A stretch of 64,000 nucleotides of DNA from contig CM066034.1 in assembly GCA_033557465.1 (NCBI GenBank), forward strand, positions 988,133,637 to 988,197,636, given 5' to 3'. The DNA is from Ichthyophis bannanicus. Taxonomy: Eukaryota; Chordata; Amphibia; Gymnophiona; Ichthyophiidae. Shown here in pieces: positions 54,142-64,000 of this stretch. Made by a program: the position numbers and the translations under genes. A model generated the notes under the pieces. It was not told the origin of the DNA. It did not search any database and worked only from the letters and a program-made list of their open reading frames with translations. Numbering within the stretch: the first letter of the stretch is position 1; the number at the start of each line of letters is the position of its first letter.

Positions 54142-57100
54142 TCAGTCCAATTGTAGTATCTCATTGCGGACATGGGGCCCCAACACCTGTATATAGGGTT
54201 CCCATATCAGCAAAAAGCAGGCCCACCGACGCACATTACCCCGGGCTCCCCACCGCTCTGAAAGCATCAGTTGGTGAAAGCTATTGCGCCATTCCCAGAA
54301 AGTAGGGGGCTTATGTTCTCTCCACCTCCGGAGTATTGGGCCTTTACCCACCAGACAAGCCTTCCGCACCAATAAATGCTCCCACCTCCCCTTCGGGCAC
54401 GTCAAACCAAGCTGATCCAAGACTACCAAGAGGCCCGTACACCGGATCTGATGATGTAGTATTTTGCTCAAAAAGGTACAAATCCGCACCCAATAGAGGC
54501 GAATTCCCTTACATCCCCACCACATGTGACTCAAATTAGCAAGAGGCTCAGCACAATGGGGACAGCTTCCATCCAAAGTCAAATGACTACGCAACACGCG
54601 CCTTGGGGAGAAGTGCGCTGTGGTCAAACATTTAAATTGCACTTCCCTCCACCGCGCGCCCTCCACCAGATCAACTATCTTCTGCAAGCCAGCACCTACG
54701 GAGCCTGGTGCTATCTTCTGGCCTAGTTCTGTCGCCCATGCTGCCTCCACCCCCACATATTCTGGCCCTGGCCTATACCGATCCAACCTACCCTTTAACA
54801 CTGAGATCGTAGATTTTTCTTCTCCCAAATTGAAAAATTCTAAGATCTGTGCCGACCGTTCAGCTCTCAGCTCACTCTCCGGTAGGGAAGCTACATAATG
54901 AGAGAGTTGGGCATATGCAAAATAGCGGTTCGGTCTCAGATCATATTCCTGACATAATGAAGCAAATGTTTTACATTTCCCTGTTACGTCCACCACATGT
55001 CCAATATTCCATATGCCCCCTAACCGCCACTCCCGAAAGATCGCCGCGTCTGAACCCGGAGTAAAGGCCGCGTTGCCTTGTAAAGGCAACCAACTCGAAA
55101 CATACATGGATCTGTTCCAGTAAATGTTCAATTGTCTCCAGGTGCGCCGCACAGAATTCAGCAACACACTCCCCTTCAATCTGTCCGACAACTGCGACCG
55201 ATCAGAGTGTAGCACAGCCAGCAATGTCTGAGGAGCTACTAAGGCTTCTTCTAAAGCTCTAGGAGTGTAAACGTCCGTGTCCCCTAACCAATCCCCAATA
55301 TGACGCACTTGGCACGCTAAAGCATATAAACCCAGATCGGGAACGCCCATCCCCCCTTCCTTCCACTGACCTTTCAGGCGACCCAAAGGAATTCACGCTC
55401 GGGCTCCCCGCCATATAAACCCGCGTATTTCCTTTTCCAACTGAACTAAGTCTCGCTGCAGCAACCACACCGGGAGGGTCTGCATCCAATATAAAACGTG
55501 CGGCAACACTACCATTTGCAACACAGCCACTCTGTCCAGCAGAGACAACGGAAGGGGGTTCCATGCCCTCAGCTGGATCTGCAATCTGGAGAAAACTCGT
55601 TCGAAATTCAGCTTATATAGGTCCCGCGGATTCCTTGGCAGCAGAATGCCCAGATACACAAAGGCATCTTCTGCCCATTGCAGCGGAAAGGAACTTCCCC
55701 ACCCTGCTCTGAGGCCGCCCGACACATCTAACGCTTCCGATTTATCTTTATTAATCCGCAAGCCTGCAAAACTTCCAAAATAAGAAAATTCCTCCATCAG
55801 CTGTGGTAGGGACTCTTGCGGGGCCAGCAAATGCACCAGCATATCATCTGCGAAAGCCGACAGCTTAAAACTATGCCGACCCACCCTCACTCCTCTAATC
55901 ACCGGTGATTCTTCTATCATCCTTATCAAAGGGTCTAAGGACAAAACAAACAACAGAGGAGAAAGGGAGCATCCCTGTCTCGTACCCCTTTCCAAGGGGA
56001 AAACCTCAGACAACACACCATTGCATACTACGCCGGCGGTTGGTTCTATATACAAGCTCTCGACCAGTTTACAGAAGGAAGGCCCCAACCCATAGTAGGG
56101 TAGCAACAATTTTAGGTACTGCCAATTGACTCTGTCAAATGCTTTTTCAGCATCAAAGCTAACCAACAGCGATTGCAACTGACGGTCTTGCACCCATTCC
56201 AGCGAAGCTAAAATTTTCCGTAGGTTACGCACTGCATACCTCCCCTTAACAAACCCCACCTGTGTCTCGTGTACTAGCTCACCTAATACCCCTGCCAGCC
56301 TATCCGCTAAGATTTTAGACAATATTTTCAAATCAAAGTTCAAAAGGGAAATAGGCCGGTACGAAGCCGCTAGGGTCAAGTCTTTGCCCGGTTTAGGGAT
56401 TAAAATAATATGTGCCCGGTTCTCCCCCCATCAAAATGTACCCTGCTCGGCCCATCTACTAAAGACTTTCACCAATATAGGAGAAACAACTTCCTGCAAC
56501 AATTTATAGAATTCCGCCCTATACCCGTCAGGACCGGGCGCCTTACAACAACTCACCCTGGCGATTAGCTGTTGCACCTCCATCACTGTAATGGGCTTGC
56601 CTAATTGGGTTCTCTGTACCTCTCCCAATCGAGACAAATCAATATTCTTCAGATAGTCTTCCACCCTGGCCAAAGACCCACTATCCTCCGTGTACAGCTT
56701 CTGATAGAAGGCTCGGAAGACCTGGGTAATCTCTTTGCTATCTTTGTGCATACGTCCCTGGTCATCCCGTATCGTTGCAACCGTTCTCATTCCTCTGCTC
56801 ACCCTCAAACACCGCGCTAACAGCTTCCCAGATTTATCCCCATATCGGTATAATTGATATCGATAATATGCAACTGACTTTTTTGCTCTTCTATGCAACA
56901 ACTCAATTAACTCTACTTGGGCTTCCCACAGGTCTTTTTTTGTCCCTGCATCCGGGGAGTTAGCATATTTCTGTCGTGTTTTAGTCACTTTATTTTCCAG
57001 GCGGATAATTTGCTCTGAGATCAGTCTACATTTCCTAGCTAAAAACCCTATAATAGCGCCTCTCAGCACTACTTTGGCTGTCTCCCAAAATAACTCAGGG

Positions 57101-57981
57101 TCCTCCAGGTGCCCTTTATTGTTCATCGCAAAATCCTGCCATTGTTGTCCAAGAAACTGCTGAAACTGAACATCATTATACAATTCTAAGGGGAACCTCC
57201 ACATGCGAGTATGGTAGACTTCCCCTCCCCCCCCCGCCCCCCCCCACTGTAGGTCTAACCCTATCCATGCATGGTCCGAGATCTCCGTCGGACCAATCTC
57301 AGCATCCCCAACTTGAGCGAAAGAGCCCTCCTATATTAAAATGTAGTCAATTGTAGCACTCAAGCCATGCGCTCGAGATTGATGCGTGAAATCCTTTTCC
57401 AGAGGATGCAATAACCTCCAGGGATCCACCAGCCCCAATCTCTTCCGAAACCTTCCCAGCACACGTGCTGTCTGTGATCTCGTTCTCCCCCCGCCCCCGT
57501 GTGATGTATCCAGTGTCAAATCAAAAACCCCCTTAAAGTCTCCTCCTAATATCAAAGGAATTTCTGGCAACTGCTCAACCCTCGAGGCTAGCCTTGCATA
57601 GAGCTCCTGATCCAACACATTCAGACTATACAAATTGCCCAATATAACAGGTTTCCCCTCCAGAACCCCCTGTAACAATATATACCGGCCTGCCGAATCG
57701 GTAACCTCTCTTTCTACAACAAACCGTACTCTCTTATGAATCAGAATAACCACACCACCATTTTTCCCCTGCGCAGGGGCTCCCCTCTGCAGGCCCACCC
57801 AATCTCTGCACATTTTTTGGTGCTCCTCGGCTGTCTGGTGAGTTTCTTGTAACATGGCAATATCACATTGTTGTCTGGCCAATGCTTTCAGGACTTTATA
57901 GCGCTTTATTGGGCTGCCCACCCCACATACATTCCAGGATACTATCTTCAGAATACCATAAGGGTTCCAGGCCCTAACCAT
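54142..57981 (-). pseudogene. L1 ORF2 endonuclease/reverse transcriptase, three stop codons
   Basis: ORF2 encodes the nicking endonuclease and RT. From the Met at 57981: SWNVCGVGSPIKRYKVL and LQETHQT (endonuclease), a GGDFKGVFD box in which the conserved Asn is Lys, and ATIDYILI followed by TAG (57331-57333). Then ISDHAWIGL, the linker, and a TGA at 56431-56433 just before WGENRAHIILIPKPG. The RT is complete: RPISLLNFDLKILSKIL, VSFDAEKAFDRVNWQYL, RGTRQGCSLSPLLFVLSLD, FADDMLVHL. A third stop (TGA, 55393-55395) precedes the C-terminal part, which has a CPHC...H..WWGC zinc-type motif and ends at 54142. All segments are in one frame. Confidence 0.93.
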
Positions 57982-58019
57982 ACAGTAAACCCTCTCTTCC
58001 AGGAAAGAGCCCTCCCAGC

Positions 58020-58320
58020 CTGGAGCCCCCCCCCCCCCCCCCCCCCCGTATTTGTATGTTACTCTCAAAATCAAATCTTCTCCCTCTTTCCTGGTTGTGC
58101 TCCCCTCTTCCCTCTCTCTCCCCTCCCTCTCTTCCTCCCCTCCTCCCCCTCCTTATAACCTCCTCCCCTTCCCCTAGCCATCCTCTGCCTAACCCCCCCC
58201 CTCTGTCCCCCAACTAACCACTGCAACACCTTTAACCCTTAACCCACTCCCTCTTCTATCCTAAACTCTACAAAGCCCACTGATGCGTCCGGCCGCCTCC
58301 CCCCCCCCCCCCCCCTTATC
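58020..58320. repeat. C/G homopolymer runs in the L1 inter-ORF region
   Basis: C-runs of about 20 at 58028-58047 and 17 at 58299-58315, with a CT-rich stretch between them, separate ORF1 and ORF2. A further run lies at 57224-57246 inside ORF2. On the element's sense strand they are G-runs. Run lengths here are prone to sequencing error. Confidence 0.8.
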
Positions 58321-58578
58321 AGCATAGCAAACGTCAGAGAAATGAAGTGCAAACCAAACATACAATATATGCATACAAATTTCAACTCTTAAACAATGAA
58401 CTGCACTGGTTGCCTGCAGTCTGTTCACCCCAACTCGGGTCGGCGACTGCACCCCAGCTTCTCCAGGATGTCCTCTCCCAGCCTCCAATTGTGTAATATC
58501 CATGCTCTAAAGGCAGCACTGCTTATTGCCGCCTGCATGTATGCACGCTGGGCTGATGTCCAACGGCAAGCAAAATAA

Positions 58579-59439
58579 TCACTGCACCCCTCCGTGAGAA
58601 ACATCTGAATTTGCCCGCCCTCCCTTCAGCAGTTCCTCAATGTATGTACTAGCCTCCTCAGCCGCTTCAAAGGTATGGCGTTTTCCCTCCCATATAATAT
58701 GCAGTCTAGCTGGGTACTGCACGGAGAAGTTTATGTGTGCATCAATCAACTTTTGACATAGGGGCGCGTACGCTCTCCGCCGTTGACTTAGGGCTATGGA
58801 GTAGTCCTGAGCGATACGCAGTTTCTGGTTGTCAATGACAATGTCCCCTTTCTGCCTGGCCACTCGCAGCACAGCCTCTTTTTGGGGGTATTGCAAGAAT
58901 TTGGCTAGGACCACTCTGGGCCGATGTTCTCTTGCTTGCTTTGGCCCCACTCTGTGTGCTCTCTCTATCATTATCTTCCCGCCAGTCTCCAAGCCTTCAA
59001 AGAGTTGGGGCATCAAGGTTTCAATATACTGTCTCAAGTCTCTGTCCGAAACACTGTCCGCAATCCCCATAAACCTCAAATTATTACGTCTAGACCGATT
59101 CTCCAAATCGTCAATTTTTGCTTCCTGAGACTGCAATTTCTCTCTCATATGGCCCACCTTATGCGCAAGCTGGTCCAGGCTCTCCTCCGTCTGCGCAATG
59201 CGGCCCTCCACCTCTTGTATTCTGTTCCCCATATCTCCCAGCGAGCTGTGCAACACATCCATCTTGCTGTGGAGTGCCTCAAACTGTGTGGATAATGCAC
59301 ACGCTACCGCCGTTGACACCTCTTCCAAAAAGGCAGGGGAAGTGGGGGAGCTCGGCGCCGCCTGTAAGTCCGCCATTTTGCTAGAGCACGCCATGCGGTC
59401 TTTGTCTCTCCGCCCTAGCTTTGCCGCCGCTGCCATCAA
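58579..59439 (-). CDS. L1 ORF1 RNA-binding protein
   Basis: An intact 286-residue frame. Layout: a variable N-terminus (about 1-40), a coiled coil (about 45-115, with MDVLHSSLGDMGNRIQEVEG and LDQLAHKVGHMREKLQSQEA), the signature LENRSRRNNLRFMGI at about 112-126, an RRM-like domain to about residue 200 (IMIERAHRVG, RPRVVLAKFLQY), and a C-terminal domain to the end (FSVQYPARLHIIWEGKRHTF). This is the L1-type ORF1p that forms trimers and coats the LINE RNA. Its preserved frame alongside a damaged ORF2 argues for a fairly recent insertion. Confidence 0.93.
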   Translation of the reverse strand: MMAAAAKLGRRDKDRMACSSKMADLQAAPSSPTSPAFLEEVSTAVACALSTQFEALHSKMDVLHSSLGDMGNRIQEVEGRIAQTEESLDQLAHKVGHMREKLQSQEAKIDDLENRSRRNNLRFMGIADSVSDRDLRQYIETLMPQLFEGLETGGKIMIERAHRVGPKQAREHRPRVVLAKFLQYPQKEAVLRVARQKGDIVIDNQKLRIAQDYSIALSQRRRAYAPLCQKLIDAHINFSVQYPARLHIIWEGKRHTFEAAEEASTYIEELLKGGRANSDVSHGGVQ

Positions 59440-61052
59440 TCTTTCTGCTCTCCGACCGCAGCAAACTTTCCCCTGAGGCCGTGTGGGATGTAAATCAATA
59501 TTCTCTGCTCTCCGCTCAGCTCTAAATCCACGGCTTACGAAGGGGACGACCGGAGCATGAGCGACACCCGTCCGCTCATTCTCACCGCATCACGTGACCT
59601 CCATGATCTAATAGTTTTAACAACAGGTCACAAAAATTGATCCAAGAAAATTAAAAGGGGCTCGAAAACAGATTATTTTGTGGAAACAAGTGGACTAAAA
59701 AAAAATAAAAACCAACAAGTGGACTCTCAGGTGGAGCTAGAGGATCTTTATGGATCTTGGTCAAAAAATAGATCAGCGGTCAGCTGGGTATTCTTGCACC
59801 AAAAATGCACTCTCTTTAGCTGTCAAAAATGGAGACAGCCTTAACCTAATCCTTAACAAGCAGCAACAGATCATCGGTTGGATCAGAGTCCAACTTCACA
59901 TAAAATTTCACATCATCCAACTGGTGAAGAGTTTCAGCATTATATTGCAGATGATCCTGAATAACCACAGCTCCTCCTTTGTCACCCTGAGAGTTGACCA
60001 ATGCTGAATTCTCCTGAAGCTGGCGAAGAGCATCACGTTCTTCCCTTGAGAGATTCCAGGGAACCTAGAAACTATAATGCTCCTCTAATCGTTCTATGAG
60101 TTAAGCACTAGATCTTTAAATGTGCTGATCACTGGATCCATCACTCCTCAAGGTACCCAACAGGATTGTGGACGGACAATGGAATTATCCACAGTACCTG
60201 GGTTTTGGCAAAAAATATTCTAAGCTATAACTTCCAAATGAACTTAAACAAAGAGCGGAATTGAAAAGGGTCATGAAATTTTGTCGGTACAAAACCCATT
60301 CCCAAATTTAAAACACATTCTTGTGCAGCAGACAACTAGTAACTGGAGATGTTAATCACTGCCAATTGTTGTGCATCTATGAATGCGTCACAGGCCCTTG
60401 GTGTTGGTAATGGTTGGGGTATTGAGTCCATCCCCGATGTAGATATCTCCGATATTGTCTGCCCTTCCACAAAAAAATTACTGGAGGAGGAGGTATCACT
60501 GGAGTCACCACCACTCCATTTCGATTCTTTGGCGGCATCATCAAAGGCCACCTATCATTTGAAAGGTTGCACAGCAGGTTTATACAACCAAGAGTATACT
60601 CTAGATGTTTGATAATCCTTTTCATCTCACTTTAATTTCTTCACCTTCAGCTGACATAATTAATCAAGAGTAGAACAAAATTAATCAAGAGTAGAACGCA
60701 TCTCTCTCATACGCTTCTCAAACTCCTCATCACCGGAAGATTCCTTTAATTTAAGCTCCATTTGCTTGTAGGGGGCAGGAGCCTGATGCCAACTTCCTTT
60801 TGCAGGGGGGCAGAAGCTACTTCTACCCTCATACAAACAGGAAGTCAGCACTGGGCATCGGAGGGGCTGGAAGCCAAACAGCCCTGTGGTGCCGAAGTTT
60901 TAAGGTACCAATGAAGAAAGGCCCGCTCTTACAATCCCTATCACACCATCATTAACATGTTTTAATAAACAGCATACTATAAACTATTATATTTTTTTGT
61001 CGGATCATCTGTAATGAGGATGTGAAACATACTCTTGTAACCGACCCTCCTT

Positions 61053-61490
61053 TTATTCAATTTCTAAAAGGTCTCAGCGACCGAATTTGCCCGAAGCTAT
61101 AAACGGTCCAAAAGACCAGCCTCTGCAAATAAAGCAACCTTTATGGTTAATGTCAATCCACCCTTTCTGTAAACAGCCTCCTGTAATCACTGAATGTCAC
61201 ACAAAGGAAAATCACACTACTCATCTGAAACGTTGTAAGATGATATCGAATACGGCTTTAGCTTGCTTCCCCATATCTCCTCCGCTTGATTCAAAATATC
61301 CAGTTCATCTCATCGTGGTTCAAGAGCTTGCTTGCCGTTACTGTTTTCCTTATGAGACATTCCGACCTGCCGTTGGGTAATCTTACGACACAAAACTTTG
61401 TGTTTCAAGCCCAATGTGAAAGTGGCCCTTTATCAAGCTACATACCCAACTTCCTGTTCCGGCTGAACATGAATGATGTCATCCCCACTC
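61053..61490 (-). repeat. PLE terminal repeat, left, inverted
   Basis: It begins TTATTCAATTTCTAAAAGG and ends GTCATCCCCACTC. It is the reverse complement of 63563-64000 with seven substitutions and no net length change. A hammerhead-ribozyme-like fold lies at 61372-61450 on the minus strand. Confidence 0.93.
61372..61450 (-). ncRNA. Hammerhead-ribozyme-like motif, left repeat copy
   Basis: The same fold as at 63603-63681, read on the minus strand, with the same TTGATAA core, GAAA and stem I halves (61443-61450 and 61372-61379). Stem II here has GGGCTT before GAAA, giving slightly better pairing than the right copy (GCGCTT). Confidence 0.6.
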
Positions 61491-63511
61491 AATTTGAACA
61501 ATTTGAACTATTACAAGATGTTAGAGGATGATCCGGGGCCTCAATTGCAATTGGATATTAAGGAATATACCTTGATGGCAAGGCAACATGCTTGGATTAC
61601 TATGAAGGAATTTAATTTTCTGAACCCGAAGTTTCCAAAAATCCCGGTGTTATATATGGTCCCTAAGATTCATTAGTCGTTGGAGGACCCCCCGGGTCGC
61701 CCGATAGTTTCTTGTAGGGAATCTATTTTGGAACCACTGTCTATTTTTTGTGACAGATTTTTTCAACCGTTGACAGTTTCTATCAAATCGTACATAAAGG
61801 ATTCTTATCACTTCTTGTCTCAGGTGCGGGATGTCCCAGTGTTACCTCATTACATTCTAGTAACCTTGGATGTGGTGGCATTGTATACTAACATTGACCA
61901 GAAGGAGGCATATTCCATACTGGCGTCATTGCCACTAAGTTTACCCACCCGGATTCCAAAAAGGTTTATACTGAGGTTATTGTCTTGGGTTTTGGATGAA
62001 AATTACTTTTTGTATGAGCAGACGTTTTATCATCAATGTTTTGGAATTGCGATGGGGTCGACTGTTTATTTATTTAGACAGTTTTGTATACCGCCTTATC
62101 CTTCAATCAAAGCGGTCACAACACAATTGGGGGATACACATACACTAATACTTACAGGGAACATGGGCAATGGAGGGTTAAGTGGCTTGCCCAAGACCAC
62201 AAGGAGCATCTATAGGACTAGAAACCCCAGTCCTTCTGGCCCAAGGTTGCTGTCCTCTAGTGGGATTTGAACCCCCGACCTTCCGGCCTGAAGTACCTTG
62301 CCCCAACCACTAGGCTACTCCTCCCTCTGTAGCCCCTTCAGTGGCAGCCCTCTACATGTCTCATTTTGAGGACACTTATTTATTATATACTGCACATGAG
62401 TTTCAGCAGGTATTGATTTGGAAACGGTTTTTAGATGATGTGTTCTTTATTTGGACCGGGACAGTATCGGGTTTACAACAGTTTTTGTCTTGGATAAACA
62501 CTTTGCATGATCATATTAAATTTGAGGCTAAATCTAGCGATTCCCAGATTGAATTTTTAGATATGGTTCTCTTTAAAGAAAAATATGTAATTACATTCTA
62601 CTCTTTATCGAAAGCCGGTTCAAAGGAACACATTGTTGCAATACACGAGTTTCCATCCTCGATCTTTGAGACAAGCTCTCCCCATCGGTCAATTTATTCG
62701 CATTCGGCGTTTATGCTCAACTAGGAATGAGTACAAGAAACATGCTGCAGACCTGAGGAATCAATTGCAAGCTCGAGGGTACCCTGTGCCTTTAATTAAC
62801 TCTTCATATAAGCGGGCCCTCAATAACCATCCTGAATGGTGAGAAATCCCACGCCAGACGGAGGATGAGTCAACATGTTGTTTTACAGGGGTTTTGCCAT
62901 ATATGCCTTACACGATGGAAATCTCTAGGATTCTGAGATCCCATTGGCATATTTTGACTGAACATGCATGTTTCTGAATACCTCTGCGATTAGCATACTG
63001 CCGTAGTACAAACATAGCTGACCGAGTAGTTCACACCATCACGAGAACTGACACAGTGTCATCTGGAGTGGGTCATCAGTCCTGTGGACAGTGTGATATG
63101 TGTTCATTCACATTGGAGGGGGCAGAATGGGTAGACCCATGGGATTATAAATGTTACCCATTACGCCATGCTACAAACTGTATGTCCACCTATGTAGTTT
63201 ACTTGATCATATGTCCCTGTAGGATGATATACGTGGGCATGACAACAAGATCAATAAAGAAACGGTTGCAAGAACATCGATCGTGTATAAACACTAAGGT
63301 GTTGAGCGCTCCATTGGTTCAACATTGCATGCAGTGTTCTCATACCTTCGAACAGTTACGATGGACAATATTGGATGCAGTTCCCCCGTTCACACGAGGA
63401 GGTGATCGGCAGACTTTGTTACATTATAAAGAACAACGTTGGATTTTTATGCTTCAGACAGTAATTCCATTGGGATTAAATGCGGAGATCGAATGGTGGT
63501 CTTTACACTGA
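61491..63511 (+). pseudogene. PLE reverse transcriptase with GIY-YIG endonuclease, broken
   Basis: The protein primes from nicked DNA using a telomerase-related RT and a GIY-YIG nuclease. Visible RT parts: EYTLMARQHAWITMKEFNFL, VLYMVPKIH, a TAG at 61674, then EDPPGRPIVS, EPLSIFCDRFFQPL, LVTLDVVALYTNI (motif A) and CFGIAMGST. There the SINE (62062-62335) interrupts. Then APSVAALYMSHFE, RFLDDVFFIW (motif C) and IEFLDMVLF follow. A frameshift near 62598 leads to QYTSFHPRSLRQALPIGQFI. TGA codons occur at 62840 and 62975. The last 150 codons are open: a Cys cluster (SCGQCDMC, CYPLRHATNC) and the GIY-YIG domain with VVYLIICPCRMIYVGMTTRS, ending at 63511. Confidence 0.9.
62062..62335 (-). mobile_element. 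SINE inserted in the PLE RT gene
   Basis: On the minus strand it reads GGAGTAGCCTAGTGGTTGGG (A box) and GGGGGTTCAAATCCC (B box), a duplicated B-like block GGACTGGGGTTTCTAG, the middle AGCCACTTAACCCTCCATTG, and the tail CCGCTTTGATTGAAGG with GGCGGTATACAAAACTG and AAATAAATAAA. It is close to the copy at 6045-6297. It splits the PLE frame between GST and VAPS; only a CTGT match remains as possible target duplication. Confidence 0.88.
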
Positions 63512-63562
63512 TTTTTAGTTTGTGTTGTCGGATGCTATCATTGGATCCCACGGGTTCCTACA

Positions 63563-64000
63563 GAGTGGGGATGACGTCATTCATGTTCAGCCGGAACAGG
63601 AAGTTGGGTATGTAGCTTGATAAAGGGCCACTTTCACATTGCGCTTGAAACACAAAGTTTTGTGTCGTAAAATTACCCAACGGCAGGTCAGAATGTCTCA
63701 TAAGGAAAACAGTAACGGCAAGCAAGCTCTTGAACCACGATGAGATGAACTGGATATTTTGAATCAAGCGGAGGAGATATGGGGAAGCAAGCTAAAGCCG
63801 TATTCGATATCATCTTACAACGTTTCAGATGAGTAGCGTGATTTTCCTTTATGTGACATTCAGTGATTACAGGAGGCTGTTTACAGAAAGGGTGGATTGA
63901 CATTAACCATAAAGGTTGCTTTATTTGTAGAGGCTGGTCTTTTGGACCGTTTATAGCTTCGGGCAAATTCGGTCGCTGAGACCTTTTAGAAATTGAATAA
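63563..64000 (+). repeat. PLE terminal repeat, right
   Basis: It starts GAGTGGGGATGACGTCATTC, 52 bases after the PLE stop codon, and reaches the window edge. The hammerhead-like fold is at 63603-63681. The longer open frames within it (for example 63688-63966 on the minus strand) are repeated in the left copy and are not thought to be genes. Confidence 0.93.
63603..63681 (+). ncRNA. Hammerhead-ribozyme-like motif in the PLE terminal repeat
   Basis: Stem I: GTTGGGTA (63603-63610) pairs with TACCCAAC (63674-63681). The core follows as TTGATAA (63617-63623), a short imperfect stem II, GAAA (63647-63650), stem III ACACAA...TTGTGT with a 4-base loop, then the TC (63665-63666) after which cleavage would occur. 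Hammerheads are established in PLE terminal repeats. The usual core CTGATGA differs here at C3 (T) and G8 (A), which could still pair with each other. Activity is unproven. Confidence 0.6.

Larger units (their letters stand above)
53831..59602 (-). mobile_element. Full-length L1/Tx1-clade LINE inserted in the PLE
   Basis: On the minus strand it consists of a short 5' UTR (59602-59440), ORF1 (59439-58579), a C/G-run-rich spacer, ORF2 (57981-54142) and a 3' UTR ending in AATAAACAGAGTTTATAAAA. It is flanked by ATGATCTAAATAG (53818-53830) and ATGATCTAATAG (59603-59614), a 12-13-base target duplication with one indel. The length is 5.77 kb. ORF1 is intact; ORF2 carries three in-frame stops and no frameshift. 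Confidence 0.93.
52420..60950 (-). mobile_element. Decayed Penelope-like element, split by an L1
   Basis: A minus-strand PLE whose two parts flank the L1 at 53831-59602. The right part (60560 to 59615) holds the N-terminal domain, with SREERDALRQLQENSALVNS, GDKGGAVVIQDHLQYNAETL and KIHKDPLAPPESPL in changing frames. The left part (53830-52420) holds the RT motif A region (YLVKMDITALYT), a DDAIFFW catalytic box, LDIKIFKSNQGYATC, and the GIY-YIG-type endonuclease (CPCPLLYIGLTKHK) ending near 52420. Many stops and shifts; inactive. Limits are approximate. Confidence 0.85.
61053..64000 (+). mobile_element. Penelope-like element with inverted terminal repeats
   Basis: A PLE whose body (61491-63511) is framed by 438-bp inverted repeats at 61053-61490 and 63563-64000, differing at seven positions by my count. 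The body lacks the N-terminal 200 or so residues and starts just ahead of the RT. A SINE interrupts it. The right repeat may run past the window edge. It lies head-to-head with the older minus-strand PLE. Confidence 0.92.

Noticed and set aside
61087..63966. Near-identical 92-97-codon frames beginning MPEAINGPKDQPLQIKQPL at both ends of the PLE
   Set aside because: They lie in the inverted terminal repeats; identity follows from the repeat. No domain is visible and the frames run against the usual PLE coding plan.

Overview
This window looks like repeat-dense intergenic or intronic DNA from a large-genomed vertebrate. It mixes CR1, L2 and L1/Tx1-clade LINEs, a DIRS-type tyrosine-recombinase retrotransposon, Penelope-like elements (PLEs), hAT-type DNA transposons, MITEs, a Tc1 relic and L2-tailed tRNA-derived SINEs. 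This mixture fits a non-mammalian tetrapod, most likely an amphibian such as a caecilian. The species is an inference from element content, not something the sequence states. I recognise no host protein-coding gene, rRNA or functional tRNA. Every long reading frame I can identify belongs to a transposable element.

Layout: 1-9 kb holds decayed CR1 pieces, MITEs, a SINE and a Tc1 transposase relic. 9.85-12.28 kb is a non-autonomous hAT with a perfect 8-bp target duplication, carrying a foldback and G-rich minisatellites. 15-25 kb holds two more CR1 relics, a possible solo LTR, and two 202-bp palindromic MITEs with perfect 8-bp target duplications. 25.27-35.78 kb is a structurally complete DIRS element: inverted terminal repeats, an internal complementary region, gag, RT/RNase H and a tyrosine recombinase. 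Its recombinase gene is split by a near full-length 4.8-kb CR1 on the minus strand. 36.3-37.5 kb is a hAT-type MITE with an L2 piece inside. 43.0-45.65 kb is a second foldback-plus-minisatellite hAT. 45.95-48.2 kb is another hAT carrying a CR1. 48.4-51.3 kb holds L2 fragments. 52.4-60.9 kb is a decayed minus-strand PLE split by a 5.77-kb L1/Tx1-clade LINE with a 12-13-bp target duplication. 61.05-64.0 kb is a plus-strand PLE framed by 438-bp inverted repeats that carry a hammerhead-ribozyme-like fold.

The nesting gives a relative order. PLE is older than L1; DIRS is older than CR1; hAT/MITE hosts are older than their L2 or CR1 guests; CR1 at 15 kb is older than a 68-bp SINE/L2 tail. SINE and L2 3' ends share a tail, so the SINEs probably used L2 machinery. 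The youngest-looking units are the DIRS, its CR1 guest, the L1 and the L2 at 36.4 kb. In the DIRS and its CR1 all four frameshifts I can place are one-base losses in homopolymer runs, so read or assembly error should be excluded before calling them dead.
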